From Nitrosopumilus adriaticus (GTDB lineage Archaea > Thermoproteota > Nitrososphaeria > Nitrososphaerales > Nitrosopumilaceae), in the NCBI RefSeq assembly GCF_000956175.1, contig NZ_CP011070.1, positions 310,001 to 374,000 of the forward strand: DNA of 64,000 nt. Direction: 5' to 3'. This document shows positions 23,655-30,159 of the stretch, one piece after another. How positions within the stretch are numbered: position 1 is the first letter of the stretch; each line of letters opens with the position of its first letter. Position numbers and translations under genes: made by a program. A model generated the notes under the pieces. That model did no database searches. It was not told the origin of the DNA and saw nothing but the letters and a program-made list of their open reading frames with translations.

Positions 23655-25038
23655 TTACTTCTAAATAATTGAGAAATTCGTCCAATTTGTCTTTAGTTAT
23701 TTTTGCCCCTGCTGCTGCGTTATGTCCACCTCCAATCCCATCAAATTTTTCAGCACCAGTTCTCATAATTTCACTGAGATTGATATCCGAATTACAACCA
23801 AAAGATTTTCTTGATGAGAATTTTATTGTATTTTCTTCACCCTTTGTTCTCAAAATTACAATCTTTCCTGAATTTTTTGGAGAGCCTGCAATTAATGATG
23901 ATATAGTTCCAGTCATTGTTTCAGGTACTATATCCTCACCATTTACCATGATGCATGTTTCACTTTCTGAAATTCGCCATCTCTCATTTGATAATATGCT
24001 CATATATTCTCTGATCATTTTTCTATAATCTGTTAGAATTGTTTCCCCTTCTCTGAGTATCTTGTTTCTGTCTCCCATACATATTGCCATTCCAACACCA
24101 GAACGATTAATCCTTCCACAGGAATTTAACATCGTTGAAAACTCTCTTCCGTCTCGGAGGAAACTTCTGTTATCTTCCCTTGGAAATGTATAGGTATATC
24201 CAATAAGTTCAGACATTATTTCTGTAGCATTTTTGCCTGCTGTAAATTTAGAAATTGATTCAATTACTTGTCTTTTTTCCTCCTCGTTTAATTCAGCTGG
24301 AACTCTCCACCTTCCTCCATCTTTTAGCTTAATTCCTGATGAGTTTAGAAGAGAAAGACATGCATCTCTATTCCAGGTGAGGCCCTCAATAAATGGCTGT
24401 GAAGTAAATGCAAGTGCATCTGGAAGAGGTCTAGTCTCTCTACCTACAAGTAATAAATCTAAATCGATATCTACCAGACCCTGTTCTTTTGCAGTATTTG
24501 CAATCTCAAAATTTTTACCAGTAAATGATTTCCTTTCTCCCTGATCTTGTCTGTCTCCTAATGCAGAAACTATAGCAATGGCAGACAAATCTGAATTTTT
24601 TTCATCAAGTGACATAGATGCAAGATATGCCATACCTCCTGCACAAATCTCAACTCCTCCATCCATTCCATATTTCCATGCATTTATGACATTTTGATTA
24701 TCCATTTCTTTATCTGGAATTTGATGATGATCCAATACAATCCAATTATCTCCGAGAGTTGAATCAAGTTCACTTGCAAAACCTCCTCCTAGATCTGTAA
24801 CTATATGAAAGTCTCTAGAGTCTGTTTTGAAGGATTCTACTACATTTTTACTAAATTCTTTTGATGTTCTTACTGTGCAATTTGCACCTGCTCTGATTAG
24901 AGCTTTGGTGATAATACTTCCAGATGTAAGTCCGTCACAATCAATGTGGGTTGTAACAGAAATTGATTTTTTTGATTTAATGCAATCTGAAATTTTATCT
25001 TTGAAATATGATAGTGACTCATCAAGTGATTTTGTCAT
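23617..25038 (-). CDS. DHH-family phosphoesterase, archaeal RecJ/GAN-like
   Basis: A 473-residue single-strand nuclease-type protein, related to RecJ and Cdc45. In archaea such proteins associate with the replicative CMG helicase (GAN) or take part in repair. The DHH domain shows THIDCDGLTSGS, DFHIVTDLGGG and IVLDHHQIP; the DHHA1 domain has GGGHNAAAGAKI near the C-terminus. Catalytic Asp and His residues are present, so it is probably active. Its start codon overlaps the uS15 stop by one base. Confidence 0.9.
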   Translation of the reverse strand: MTKSLDESLSYFKDKISDCIKSKKSISVTTHIDCDGLTSGSIITKALIRAGANCTVRTSKEFSKNVVESFKTDSRDFHIVTDLGGGFASELDSTLGDNWIVLDHHQIPDKEMDNQNVINAWKYGMDGGVEICAGGMAYLASMSLDEKNSDLSAIAIVSALGDRQDQGERKSFTGKNFEIANTAKEQGLVDIDLDLLLVGRETRPLPDALAFTSQPFIEGLTWNRDACLSLLNSSGIKLKDGGRWRVPAELNEEEKRQVIESISKFTAGKNATEIMSELIGYTYTFPREDNRSFLRDGREFSTMLNSCGRINRSGVGMAICMGDRNKILREGETILTDYRKMIREYMSILSNERWRISESETCIMVNGEDIVPETMTGTISSLIAGSPKNSGKIVILRTKGEENTIKFSSRKSFGCNSDINLSEIMRTGAEKFDGIGGGHNAAAGAKITKDKLDEFLNYLEVNVVNMSSPTSSK

Positions 25039-25487
25039 TACTCTAATTGAGCAACCACGGATTTATATTTCCAGGTTTTAGGAATTCTTTCAATTCTCTT
25101 ATAGTATACAGACAACCTGTGAACTTTGGCTTCTATTAATTCCAAAGATCTTACATTTCTATTGTCTCCCTTGTTTTCCTTTAGGTGTTTTTGAAGACCG
25201 ACTGCTTTGTTTACCATATTTTCTAGGTCTTCTGGCATATCTGGTTTCAAATCATTTTCTTCAAGAATTTCACCCATACTTTTCTTAGTAATTGGTTTGA
25301 TTAGTGGAATGGAATGCTGATCTCTAAGTTTAATTCCAATCTGACTTGGGGTTAAACCGTCCTTAGAGTATTTTACAACTAATTCTTCAATCTCTTTAGG
25401 ACTTTGTGTAATCCATGAAGGTGCACGTAATGTAGCTGGTCTAATGGAATGTGACTTTCCATGTCTGTGTGTGTGCATTCTTCCCAT
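25038..25487 (-). CDS. rps15: Small-subunit ribosomal protein uS15
   Basis: I chose ATG 25487, giving MGRMHTHRHGKSHSIRP, the usual archaeal S15 N-terminus; the open frame extends four codons further to 25499. The archaeal N-terminal extension carries DGLTPSQIGIKLRDQ. The S15 core includes NRNVRSLELIEAKVHRLSVYYKRI. About 149 residues. It leads the operon with the DHH nuclease, pcc1 and serS. Confidence 0.96.
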   Translation of the reverse strand: MGRMHTHRHGKSHSIRPATLRAPSWITQSPKEIEELVVKYSKDGLTPSQIGIKLRDQHSIPLIKPITKKSMGEILEENDLKPDMPEDLENMVNKAVGLQKHLKENKGDNRNVRSLELIEAKVHRLSVYYKRIERIPKTWKYKSVVAQLE

Positions 25488-25524
25488 GATTTGACTCATT
25501 AAAATACAGAATTAAACGTTACTT

Positions 25525-25539
25525 ATACTGATCTCGTAC
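25525..25539 (+). promoter_or_regulatory. Shared upstream box (ATACTGATCTCGTAC), copy 1
   Basis: This 15-mer is identical to the one at 25989-26003 and lies 72 bp upstream of the ATG at 25612. TATA-like candidates lie downstream at about 25541 and 25572. It contains a GATC, as do related boxes before amoX, amoA and amoB. Confidence 0.55.
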
Positions 25540-25611
25540 ATTATATCGAAAATTGGGGTTTAGAAGAAAAGTTAAATAACTCACCGGGTTCAAAACGAGC
25601 AGGTAAACGGT

Positions 25612-25944
25612 ATGAATACAAAAATACTCTTAGCAGCATCCTTAGTTGCTGTCTTCACTATGGGATTCTATGCAGAAGATGCAGTAGTATTTGCACAATA
25701 CATGGGAAACGTTGGTAGTGAAGGTGAAACCGGATCATACACTTTAGAGGAAGCACTTGAAATTCAAAGAAGAAGAATTGAAGCTGCTGAAGCAAATCCA
25801 GCCTCTGGTTCAGGAACTCCATATCTTGATGCAAGTGGTGTAGTTGGTGCCTCAGTAATCGCAGGTGCAGTGTTCGGTGGTATTGCAGGAGCATTCTTCA
25901 TTAGAGGAAGATCTGGCAAATACGCAGCAATGGGCAGAGGATAA
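25612..25944 (+). CDS. Small exported membrane protein beside amo, candidate AmoY/AmoZ-type subunit
   Basis: A 110-residue protein with a signal peptide (MNTKILLAASLVAVFTMGF, cleavage near VVFA-QYM), an acidic helical middle part (YTLEEALEIQRRRIEAAEAN) and a C-terminal Gly/Ala-rich transmembrane helix (VVGASVIAGAVFGGIAGAFFI) followed by basic residues. It shares an upstream 15-bp box and a T-rich terminator style with the neighbouring small membrane-protein gene and the amo genes. Additional archaeal AMO subunits named AmoY and AmoZ have been reported as small membrane proteins. I propose this as one of them from size, topology, location and regulation, not by alignment. Confidence 0.75.
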   Translation: MNTKILLAASLVAVFTMGFYAEDAVVFAQYMGNVGSEGETGSYTLEEALEIQRRRIEAAEANPASGSGTPYLDASGVVGASVIAGAVFGGIAGAFFIRGRSGKYAAMGRG

Positions 25945-25949
25945 TCAAA

Positions 25950-25973
25950 CCTCACTTTTCTCTTATTTTATTA
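25950..25973 (+). terminator. T-rich terminator
   Basis: The pyrimidine-rich stretch cttttctcttattttatta follows the stop codon directly. Archaeal RNA polymerase terminates on such oligo-T tracts without a hairpin. Confidence 0.55.
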
Positions 25974-25988
25974 TCTGTATCCTAGTGA

Positions 25989-26003
25989 ATACTGATCTCG
26001 TAC
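25989..26003 (+). promoter_or_regulatory. Shared upstream box (ATACTGATCTCGTAC), copy 2
   Basis: Identical to the box at 25525-25539. Here it lies about 20 bp upstream of a clear TATA element (tgtatatatcg, 26023-26033), the usual place for an archaeal activator site next to the BRE. Confidence 0.6.
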
Positions 26004-26054
26004 TTTCTGATAATAAAAGAAATGTATATATCGCACAAATTGAGCCAAATTATC

Positions 26055-26324
26055 ATGACTCCTATCGTAGGAACTTTCCTAAGCATCCTGTCTTCACTAA
26101 CAGGACAACTGGGACCAAACTATGATCCATTATTCTATGATGTAATGATTTACATCTTCGGAACCATGATGTTCACAGTATTCCTTCTTGGAATTATATC
26201 ATTCTGGTTACGTGTACACGGATGGGCTTACAAAGACAACCGTGAGAGATGGGTCGATGAGTTGGACAGACACTTTGAAAGAGAAGGCATTGGTCTGATT
26301 CCAGACAACGGTAAATACTGGTAA
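26055..26324 (+). CDS. Small membrane protein beside amo, candidate AmoY/AmoZ-type subunit
   Basis: An 89-residue protein from ATG 26055 (MTPIVGTFLSILSSL). The open frame back to 26022 includes the TATA box, so the longer start is unlikely. An N-terminal hydrophobic stretch and a strong transmembrane helix (MMFTVFLLGIISFWL) precede a charged tail, GWAYKDNRERWVDELDRHFEREG, that would face the cytoplasm. The TATA box at 26023-26033 implies a very short leader. Size, location and the promoter box shared with the preceding gene make it a candidate additional AMO subunit; this is inference. Confidence 0.8.
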   Translation: MTPIVGTFLSILSSLTGQLGPNYDPLFYDVMIYIFGTMMFTVFLLGIISFWLRVHGWAYKDNRERWVDELDRHFEREGIGLIPDNGKYW

Positions 26325-26327
26325 AAT

Positions 26328-26356
26328 TACTTCCTTTCTTCTTTTCATTATTTTTA
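26328..26356 (+). terminator. T-rich terminator
   Basis: The pyrimidine-rich run cttcctttcttcttttcatt and the following T tract lie directly after the stop codon, matching the terminator style of the amo genes. Confidence 0.5.
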
Positions 26357-26417
26357 AAATATCTAGTTAATACTATATGCTCACAAAAATTATGATTTTT
26401 TCAAAGTCTGCAAAAGA

Positions 26418-26948
26418 TTAGTTTTCAGGTGGAAGGTAATCCTTGTCCTTACTTTCATCATATGCTTTTGTGGTGAATACGCCTTTGTAGTTATATCCAT
26501 CTTGCAATGGATGATTGATGAAATGAGATGATTCTATTCCGTTAACGTAGATAGTTGATTTACTCTGGTCCATGTCTCTTAAGGGAAAGTCCCACATCCA
26601 CAAAAAGTGACCAATTTCAAATGGGTAATCATCTTCCCATTCTACATAAATCGTCCCATCATCTGTTAGTGTATACATAGTTCTTTTACAATCTCCGTCA
26701 TTTAGTCCCGCGTTAATATTTGCAGGAATCGGTGTTGGGAGACCGTCAATAATTAATTCTAAATTCACTTTCATTTTGTATGGTGTATCTCTATCATTAA
26801 TGCAAACCTTGAGAGGATCATTTTGACTAAATTGACCTTGAGCTATAGTACTTGCAACTCCCACAGATATTGCAATAACTGCAGTAATTGCTAGGAATTT
26901 GAGAGTTTTTTTCCTCTTATAGGGATCCCCCATTCCAGGCCAATTCAT
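26418..26948 (-). CDS. Membrane-anchored extracellular protein of unknown function
   Basis: A 176-residue protein with a basic N-terminus (DPYKRKKTLK) followed by one transmembrane or signal-anchor helix (FLAITAVIAISVGVAS). The exterior domain is rich in Asp and aromatic residues, with two Cys (VCIND, DCKRT) that could form a disulfide. Segments such as PTPIPANINAGLNDG and FEIGHFLWMWDFPLRD suggest a small beta sandwich. Location between the candidate AMO subunits and amoB, and the extracytoplasmic topology, suggest a link to ammonia oxidation or its metal supply, but no family is recognised. Confidence 0.75.
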   Translation of the reverse strand: MNWPGMGDPYKRKKTLKFLAITAVIAISVGVASTIAQGQFSQNDPLKVCINDRDTPYKMKVNLELIIDGLPTPIPANINAGLNDGDCKRTMYTLTDDGTIYVEWEDDYPFEIGHFLWMWDFPLRDMDQSKSTIYVNGIESSHFINHPLQDGYNYKGVFTTKAYDESKDKDYLPPEN

Positions 26949-26986
26949 AATGGAGAATTTAGACAGATTCCTTAAAGTCCTTTCTC

Positions 26987-27301
26987 TTATTCTAGCATTA
27001 TTTCAATTGTGTCAAATCCATCTTGATGATCTGCCAAACAATATGTAATTTCATCTGAGTCAATTTCTAGCCATTCTGATTCGCCTTTGTAAGGAAGATA
27101 ATCTTCCACAAACAAATCATTAGGACCTGTCATTCTAACAATCACTTTCTCACTTTTTGATTTTACCTCAAAAGGTAATTTGAGAACTTTACCTCTTCTC
27201 TGATTTTGTATATTGACTTTGAATTTATCAGAACGAAATTCCACTTCTCCAAAAAAATAACTCTGAAAAATATCTAATTTGATAATTTTAAAACTTAGCA
27301 T
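26987..27301 (-). CDS. Hypothetical beta-rich protein upstream of the amo cluster
   Basis: A 104-residue soluble protein without signal peptide. It is predicted to be mostly strands (FFGEVEFRSDKFKVNI, GKVLKLPFEVKSKSEKVIVRMTG, EWLEIDSDEITYCL) with an acidic C-terminus. ATG start. It sits on the same strand as amoB and the membrane-anchored gene on either side. Family not recognised. Confidence 0.6.
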   Translation of the reverse strand: MLSFKIIKLDIFQSYFFGEVEFRSDKFKVNIQNQRRGKVLKLPFEVKSKSEKVIVRMTGPNDLFVEDYLPYKGESEWLEIDSDEITYCLADHQDGFDTIEIMLE

Positions 27302-27372
27302 GTTTTCAATACTATTTTCTAGAAGATAAAACTTGGTCTAAAATCAATACGTTGCCCGTAATAATTGATTAG

Positions 27373-27394
27373 AAAATGAAAAGGAAAAGGTTGG
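27373..27394 (-). terminator. amoB terminator; half of a 22-bp inverted pair flanking amo
   Basis: On the minus strand this reads as CCAACCTTTTCCTTTT plus CATTTT, right after the amoB stop codon. The same 22 bases follow amoA at 30076-30097 on the plus strand. The oligo-pyrimidine composition fits an archaeal intrinsic terminator. Confidence 0.7.
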
Positions 27395-27399
27395 GTTGT

Positions 27400-27969
27400 T
27401 TAGATTACTTGCCAGGGTCTTGTTGCAAACGTAATGACATATCCAACACCTATGATAATTGATTGATATGCGATGTTGGTATATGGGATTGGTTTGATAA
27501 TTGGTTCGCCTTCAACGACAACTGTTTGACCTGGACCGAGTCCTGGACCAACTTTGGCTACATTGAGTTGGGTGTGTACGTGATATACACCTGCTTCAAG
27601 TGCTTTTGCAGATAGTGAATAATCAACAATAGCGTTACCTGGAATGTCAAAGACGTTTCCTGGTGGATCTCTTGCTAACATTTCCCATCTGTTACCTGCG
27701 TTGGTTGACTCTGAGAAGATAGATAGCCATCCTCTAAGGTCTCTTTCTACAAGACTGACTAGTGTTCCTTGAAGTGTCAAGGTTTCGCCAGTTTGCAGGG
27801 ATTGTCTGTTAAAGGTTTCATCCTCAATTCTGATGAAACGACTCTGGAGTTGTGCTTGGACACCGTGTGCATCTGCAGTTGGAAGAATGGATTCAACCCA
27901 GTTGAAACCTAATGTTCCTAGTGCAAGTACTACAGCTAGTCCAAATACGAAAATTCTTTTTTCGACCAT
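27400..27969 (-). CDS. amoB: Ammonia monooxygenase subunit B (archaeal)
   Basis: Copper-containing AMO subunit exposed on the outer face of the membrane, part of the enzyme that oxidises ammonia to hydroxylamine. I chose ATG 27969 (MVEKRIFVFGLAVVLAL), giving 189 residues; the open frame runs 19 codons further upstream but includes promoter-like DNA. A signal helix is followed by ADAHGVQAQ. Cleavage before His35 would leave an N-terminal His as copper ligand, as in PmoB, with HVHTQ (His130, His132) as the other ligands. A C-terminal transmembrane helix (IAYQSIIIGVGYVITFAT) follows. Archaeal AmoB lacks the second cupredoxin domain of bacterial homologues. It is divergent from amoC. Confidence 0.97.
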   Translation of the reverse strand: MVEKRIFVFGLAVVLALGTLGFNWVESILPTADAHGVQAQLQSRFIRIEDETFNRQSLQTGETLTLQGTLVSLVERDLRGWLSIFSESTNAGNRWEMLARDPPGNVFDIPGNAIVDYSLSAKALEAGVYHVHTQLNVAKVGPGLGPGQTVVVEGEPIIKPIPYTNIAYQSIIIGVGYVITFATRPWQVI

Positions 27970-28223
27970 AGTTATCCCTAATATTGAGGAAATAATGGAC
28001 ATCGTTATATGTTTTACCTTAATCACGAGGATCGATCTTTTGTTCCATGTTAATCATTGATGTTATACAATGAAAATGATAAAAAAACTATGTAATTTCT
28101 TTACTTTTATATTTAAAAAAGAATAATATTTATTAAATTTTTGATATTTATTAAAAAAAATCGGATAGAATCTCTTTATCCTCAAACTCTTACTTTATAT
28201 TCCGAATTCACACCACTGTAAGC
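27970..28223. promoter_or_regulatory. Divergent amoB/amoC promoter region
   Basis: A 254-bp intergenic region. For amoB (minus strand) a TATA-like acatataacg lies at about 28003-28012, with a double GATC (GATCGATC, 28030-28037) just upstream of it. For amoC a TATA-like ctttatat lies at 28193-28200, about 24 bp before the ATG, so the amoC mRNA should be leaderless or nearly so. The middle of the region is almost pure A/T. Confidence 0.7.
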
Positions 28224-28787
28224 ATGGCACAGATGCCCGCATTAATCCCAAAAGAAGTTGAGATTCAGAGACTTAAAAAAATCTGGCTCATCGTTATTGC
28301 TATGGGATCTACTGCAGCATCAGTCGAAGTAGATAACTTCGTTGATGGTTCTCTACATCAGACTTCTATCAGAGATAGTGCATTTACACCAGCACACTGG
28401 TGGTTGTATTCCCACTTCATCACATTACCACTTGGATGGGGTGCAGCAGCAATCTATGATAGAAAAGTTCCAGTTCTTAGAGGTCCTAATAATTCAATGA
28501 ACACTGGTTTGAAGATGACCATTCTTGGTTACCTTGCAACTATGTTTACAATTGGGGTCAATGAGATGTGGCACTTCTGGTTTGTAGAAGAAATATTTGC
28601 GGTTCCAAATCACTGGATGTTTAACATGGGTGTAGTAGTTGCATTCATGGGTGCACTTGCATACGTAGTCAGAGTATATGCTCGACTCGTAGAACTAGGT
28701 GCAGAAACTCCTGGAGAGAACCCATATGTTGCAGAGATGTACAAGATGGCTTTAGAAGGCAAATTGTACAGTAGATCAATTCCATAG
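28224..28787 (+). CDS. amoC: Ammonia monooxygenase subunit C (archaeal)
   Basis: Integral membrane AMO subunit of 187 residues, with several hydrophobic helices (IWLIVIAMGSTAAS, FITLPLGWGAAAIY, TILGYLATMFTIGV, FNMGVVVAFMGALAYVV). The segment RDSAFTPAHWWLYSH contains the conserved Asp and His residues of the membrane copper site region of the AMO/pMMO superfamily. ATG start with a TATA box at the leaderless distance. It has its own promoter, and a T-rich terminator follows, so it is probably transcribed largely alone. Confidence 0.97.
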   Translation: MAQMPALIPKEVEIQRLKKIWLIVIAMGSTAASVEVDNFVDGSLHQTSIRDSAFTPAHWWLYSHFITLPLGWGAAAIYDRKVPVLRGPNNSMNTGLKMTILGYLATMFTIGVNEMWHFWFVEEIFAVPNHWMFNMGVVVAFMGALAYVVRVYARLVELGAETPGENPYVAEMYKMALEGKLYSRSIP

Positions 28788-28805
28788 ACAAATTGTGCAA
28801 TAGCA

Positions 28806-28835
28806 CACTTTTTTCTTATTTTATTATTTTTTAAA
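28806..28835 (+). terminator. amoC T-rich terminator
   Basis: Downstream of the amoC stop, the run cttttttcttattttattat followed by six T is a strong oligo-T terminator candidate; the amoX promoter elements follow directly. Confidence 0.6.
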
Positions 28836-28880
28836 AATGACGTAGATCGTACGGACGCTTCAGTTTAAGAAAGATTTAAA
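28834..28880 (+). promoter_or_regulatory. amoX promoter with GATC box
   Basis: AAAATGACG (28834-28842), also found before amoA, is followed by TAGATCGTACGG, related to the GATCTCGTAC box before the small membrane-protein genes. A TATA-like gatttaaaag follows at about 28870-28880, some 28-38 bp before the amoX ATG. Confidence 0.6.
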
Positions 28881-28907
28881 AGGATTCTGAATCAGAATAA
28901 TTCCATA

Positions 28908-29270
28908 ATGACTCTTCCAAAAGGATTCGGTTCAGGCGGTGGCGGCGGAGCTGGTAGCGCTGATATCGAAAAAATGATTGGACGACGCGTTGAAAATATG
29001 ACCGGTATGATCACAATTTCCTACTGGGCAGCTTTGTTAGCTACTTTTGGTGGTACTGCAGCAGGATACTTCTATTATCCATGGGCATATCCAACAGCAA
29101 GTGGTCACTTTGCATTCATCGTACTTGCAATCATTGAGGCAATAGGTTACATCTTCTGTGTTAAAGTCATGGAAGAAGGTTCCAACAAAAATAGTAATGG
29201 TATAGTTGGTGGTAGTATTGCTGCATCAGTAGCATTCGTACTATTCGTATCATTGTATGTTGGTTGGTAA
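28908..29270 (+). CDS. amoX: AMO-associated membrane protein AmoX
   Basis: A 120-residue membrane protein found only in ammonia-oxidising archaea and recognised as an additional AMO subunit. A Gly-rich N-terminus (GFGSGGGGGAGSADIEKM) precedes several transmembrane helices (ITISYWAALLATFGGTAAGYF, FAFIVLAIIEAIGYIFCV, IVGGSIAASVAFVLFVSLYVG). It lies between amoC and amoA on the same strand, with its own TATA box and a downstream T-rich tract. Confidence 0.95.
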   Translation: MTLPKGFGSGGGGGAGSADIEKMIGRRVENMTGMITISYWAALLATFGGTAAGYFYYPWAYPTASGHFAFIVLAIIEAIGYIFCVKVMEEGSNKNSNGIVGGSIAASVAFVLFVSLYVGW

Positions 29271-29293
29271 TCAGAAGGAAACCCCTTCAGACA

Positions 29294-29316
29294 CTTCTTT
29301 TTCATTTTCATTTAAT
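29294..29316 (+). terminator. amoX T-rich terminator
   Basis: The run cttctttttcattttcattt follows the amoX stop and shares the CTTTTTCATTTT style with the amoA and amoB terminators. Confidence 0.55.
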
Positions 29317-29359
29317 TAAATGAGGACTATAACATATTTTCATTATTTTATCATAGTCT

Positions 29360-29400
29360 AAAATGACGATCTTCTGCATACTCTAAAATTTTATATACTG
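29360..29400 (+). promoter_or_regulatory. amoA promoter with GATC box
   Basis: AAAATGACG at 29360-29368 matches the amoX upstream element and runs into ATCTTCTGCATAC, creating a GATC. The TATA-like ttttatatactg at 29389-29400 lies about 20-25 bp before the ATG, which implies a leaderless or nearly leaderless amoA mRNA. Confidence 0.65.
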
Positions 29401-29419
29401 ACCGTTTCTTTGACTTGAT

Positions 29420-30070
29420 ATGGTCTGGTTAAGACGATGTACACACTACTTATTCATAGTAGTAGTTGCAGTTAACTCAACACTGTTAACAATTAATGCA
29501 GGAGACTACATCTTCTACACTGACTGGGCTTGGACTTCGTTCACGGTATTCTCAATATCGCAAACGTTGATGCTTATTGTAGGTGCTACGTATTATCTAA
29601 CATTTACAGGAGTTCCAGGCACAGCAACGTACTACGCTCTAATTATGACAGTATACACATGGATAGCAAAAGGCGCATGGTTTTCGCTAGGATATCCATA
29701 TGACTTCATTGTCACCCCAGTTTGGTTACCATCAGCAATGCTGTTGGACTTAGTATACTGGGCAACAAAGAAGAACAAGCACTCCTTGATACTGTTTGGC
29801 GGCGTACTGGTAGGAATGTCATTACCATTATTCAATATGGTAAACCTGATAACAGTAGCAGACCCACTAGAAACGGCATTCAAATATCCAAGACCAACAT
29901 TGCCACCATATATGACACCAATCGAACCGCAAGTAGGTAAATTCTATAACAGCCCAGTTGCTCTCGGTGCAGGTGCAGGTGCAGTATTGGGATGTACAAT
30001 GGCAGCATTAGGTGTCAAACTGAACACTTGGACATACAGATGGATGGCCGCATGGTCAAAGTGGGACTAA
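29420..30070 (+). CDS. amoA: Ammonia monooxygenase subunit A (archaeal)
   Basis: Integral membrane AMO subunit, the standard marker gene of ammonia-oxidising archaea, 216 residues. It starts MVWLRRCTHYLFIVVVAVNS and continues with AGDYIFYTDWAWTSF, GTATYYALIMTVYTWIAKGAWF, FIVTPVWLPSAMLLDL and HSLILFGGVLVGMSLPLFN, all characteristic of group I.1a AmoA. The 3' end GVKLNTWTYRWMAAWSKWD is typical. It has its own promoter and terminator. The convergent DNA adenine methylase gene follows 90 bp downstream. Confidence 0.98.
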   Translation: MVWLRRCTHYLFIVVVAVNSTLLTINAGDYIFYTDWAWTSFTVFSISQTLMLIVGATYYLTFTGVPGTATYYALIMTVYTWIAKGAWFSLGYPYDFIVTPVWLPSAMLLDLVYWATKKNKHSLILFGGVLVGMSLPLFNMVNLITVADPLETAFKYPRPTLPPYMTPIEPQVGKFYNSPVALGAGAGAVLGCTMAALGVKLNTWTYRWMAAWSKWD

Positions 30071-30075
30071 AAACT

Positions 30076-30110
30076 CCAACCTTTTCCTTTTCATTTTATT
30101 ATTTTCTCTT
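30076..30110 (+). terminator. amoA terminator; second half of the 22-bp inverted pair
   Basis: Bases 30076-30097 (CCAACCTTTTCCTTTT plus CATTTT) are the exact reverse complement copy of 27373-27394 after amoB, and further T-rich sequence continues to 30110. Confidence 0.7.
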
Positions 30111-30159
30111 AGAGTTTTCTCTAAACTAAATTCTAAAAATAAAATTTAGAAAATTATTT

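Noticed and set aside
25658-26125. Overlapping open frames on both strands around the two small membrane-protein genes
   Set aside because: They overlap genes with clear signal peptide or membrane topology and promoters, and show His/Leu/Gln-rich shadow composition.
27970-28026. Longer AmoB start at 28026
   Set aside because: The extra 19 residues would place a TATA-like element and upstream region inside the gene; MVEKRIFVFG directly begins the signal helix as in known archaeal AmoB.
29632-29940. Alternative frames inside amoA
   Set aside because: amoA is unambiguous over its whole length; these are shadow frames without initiation context.
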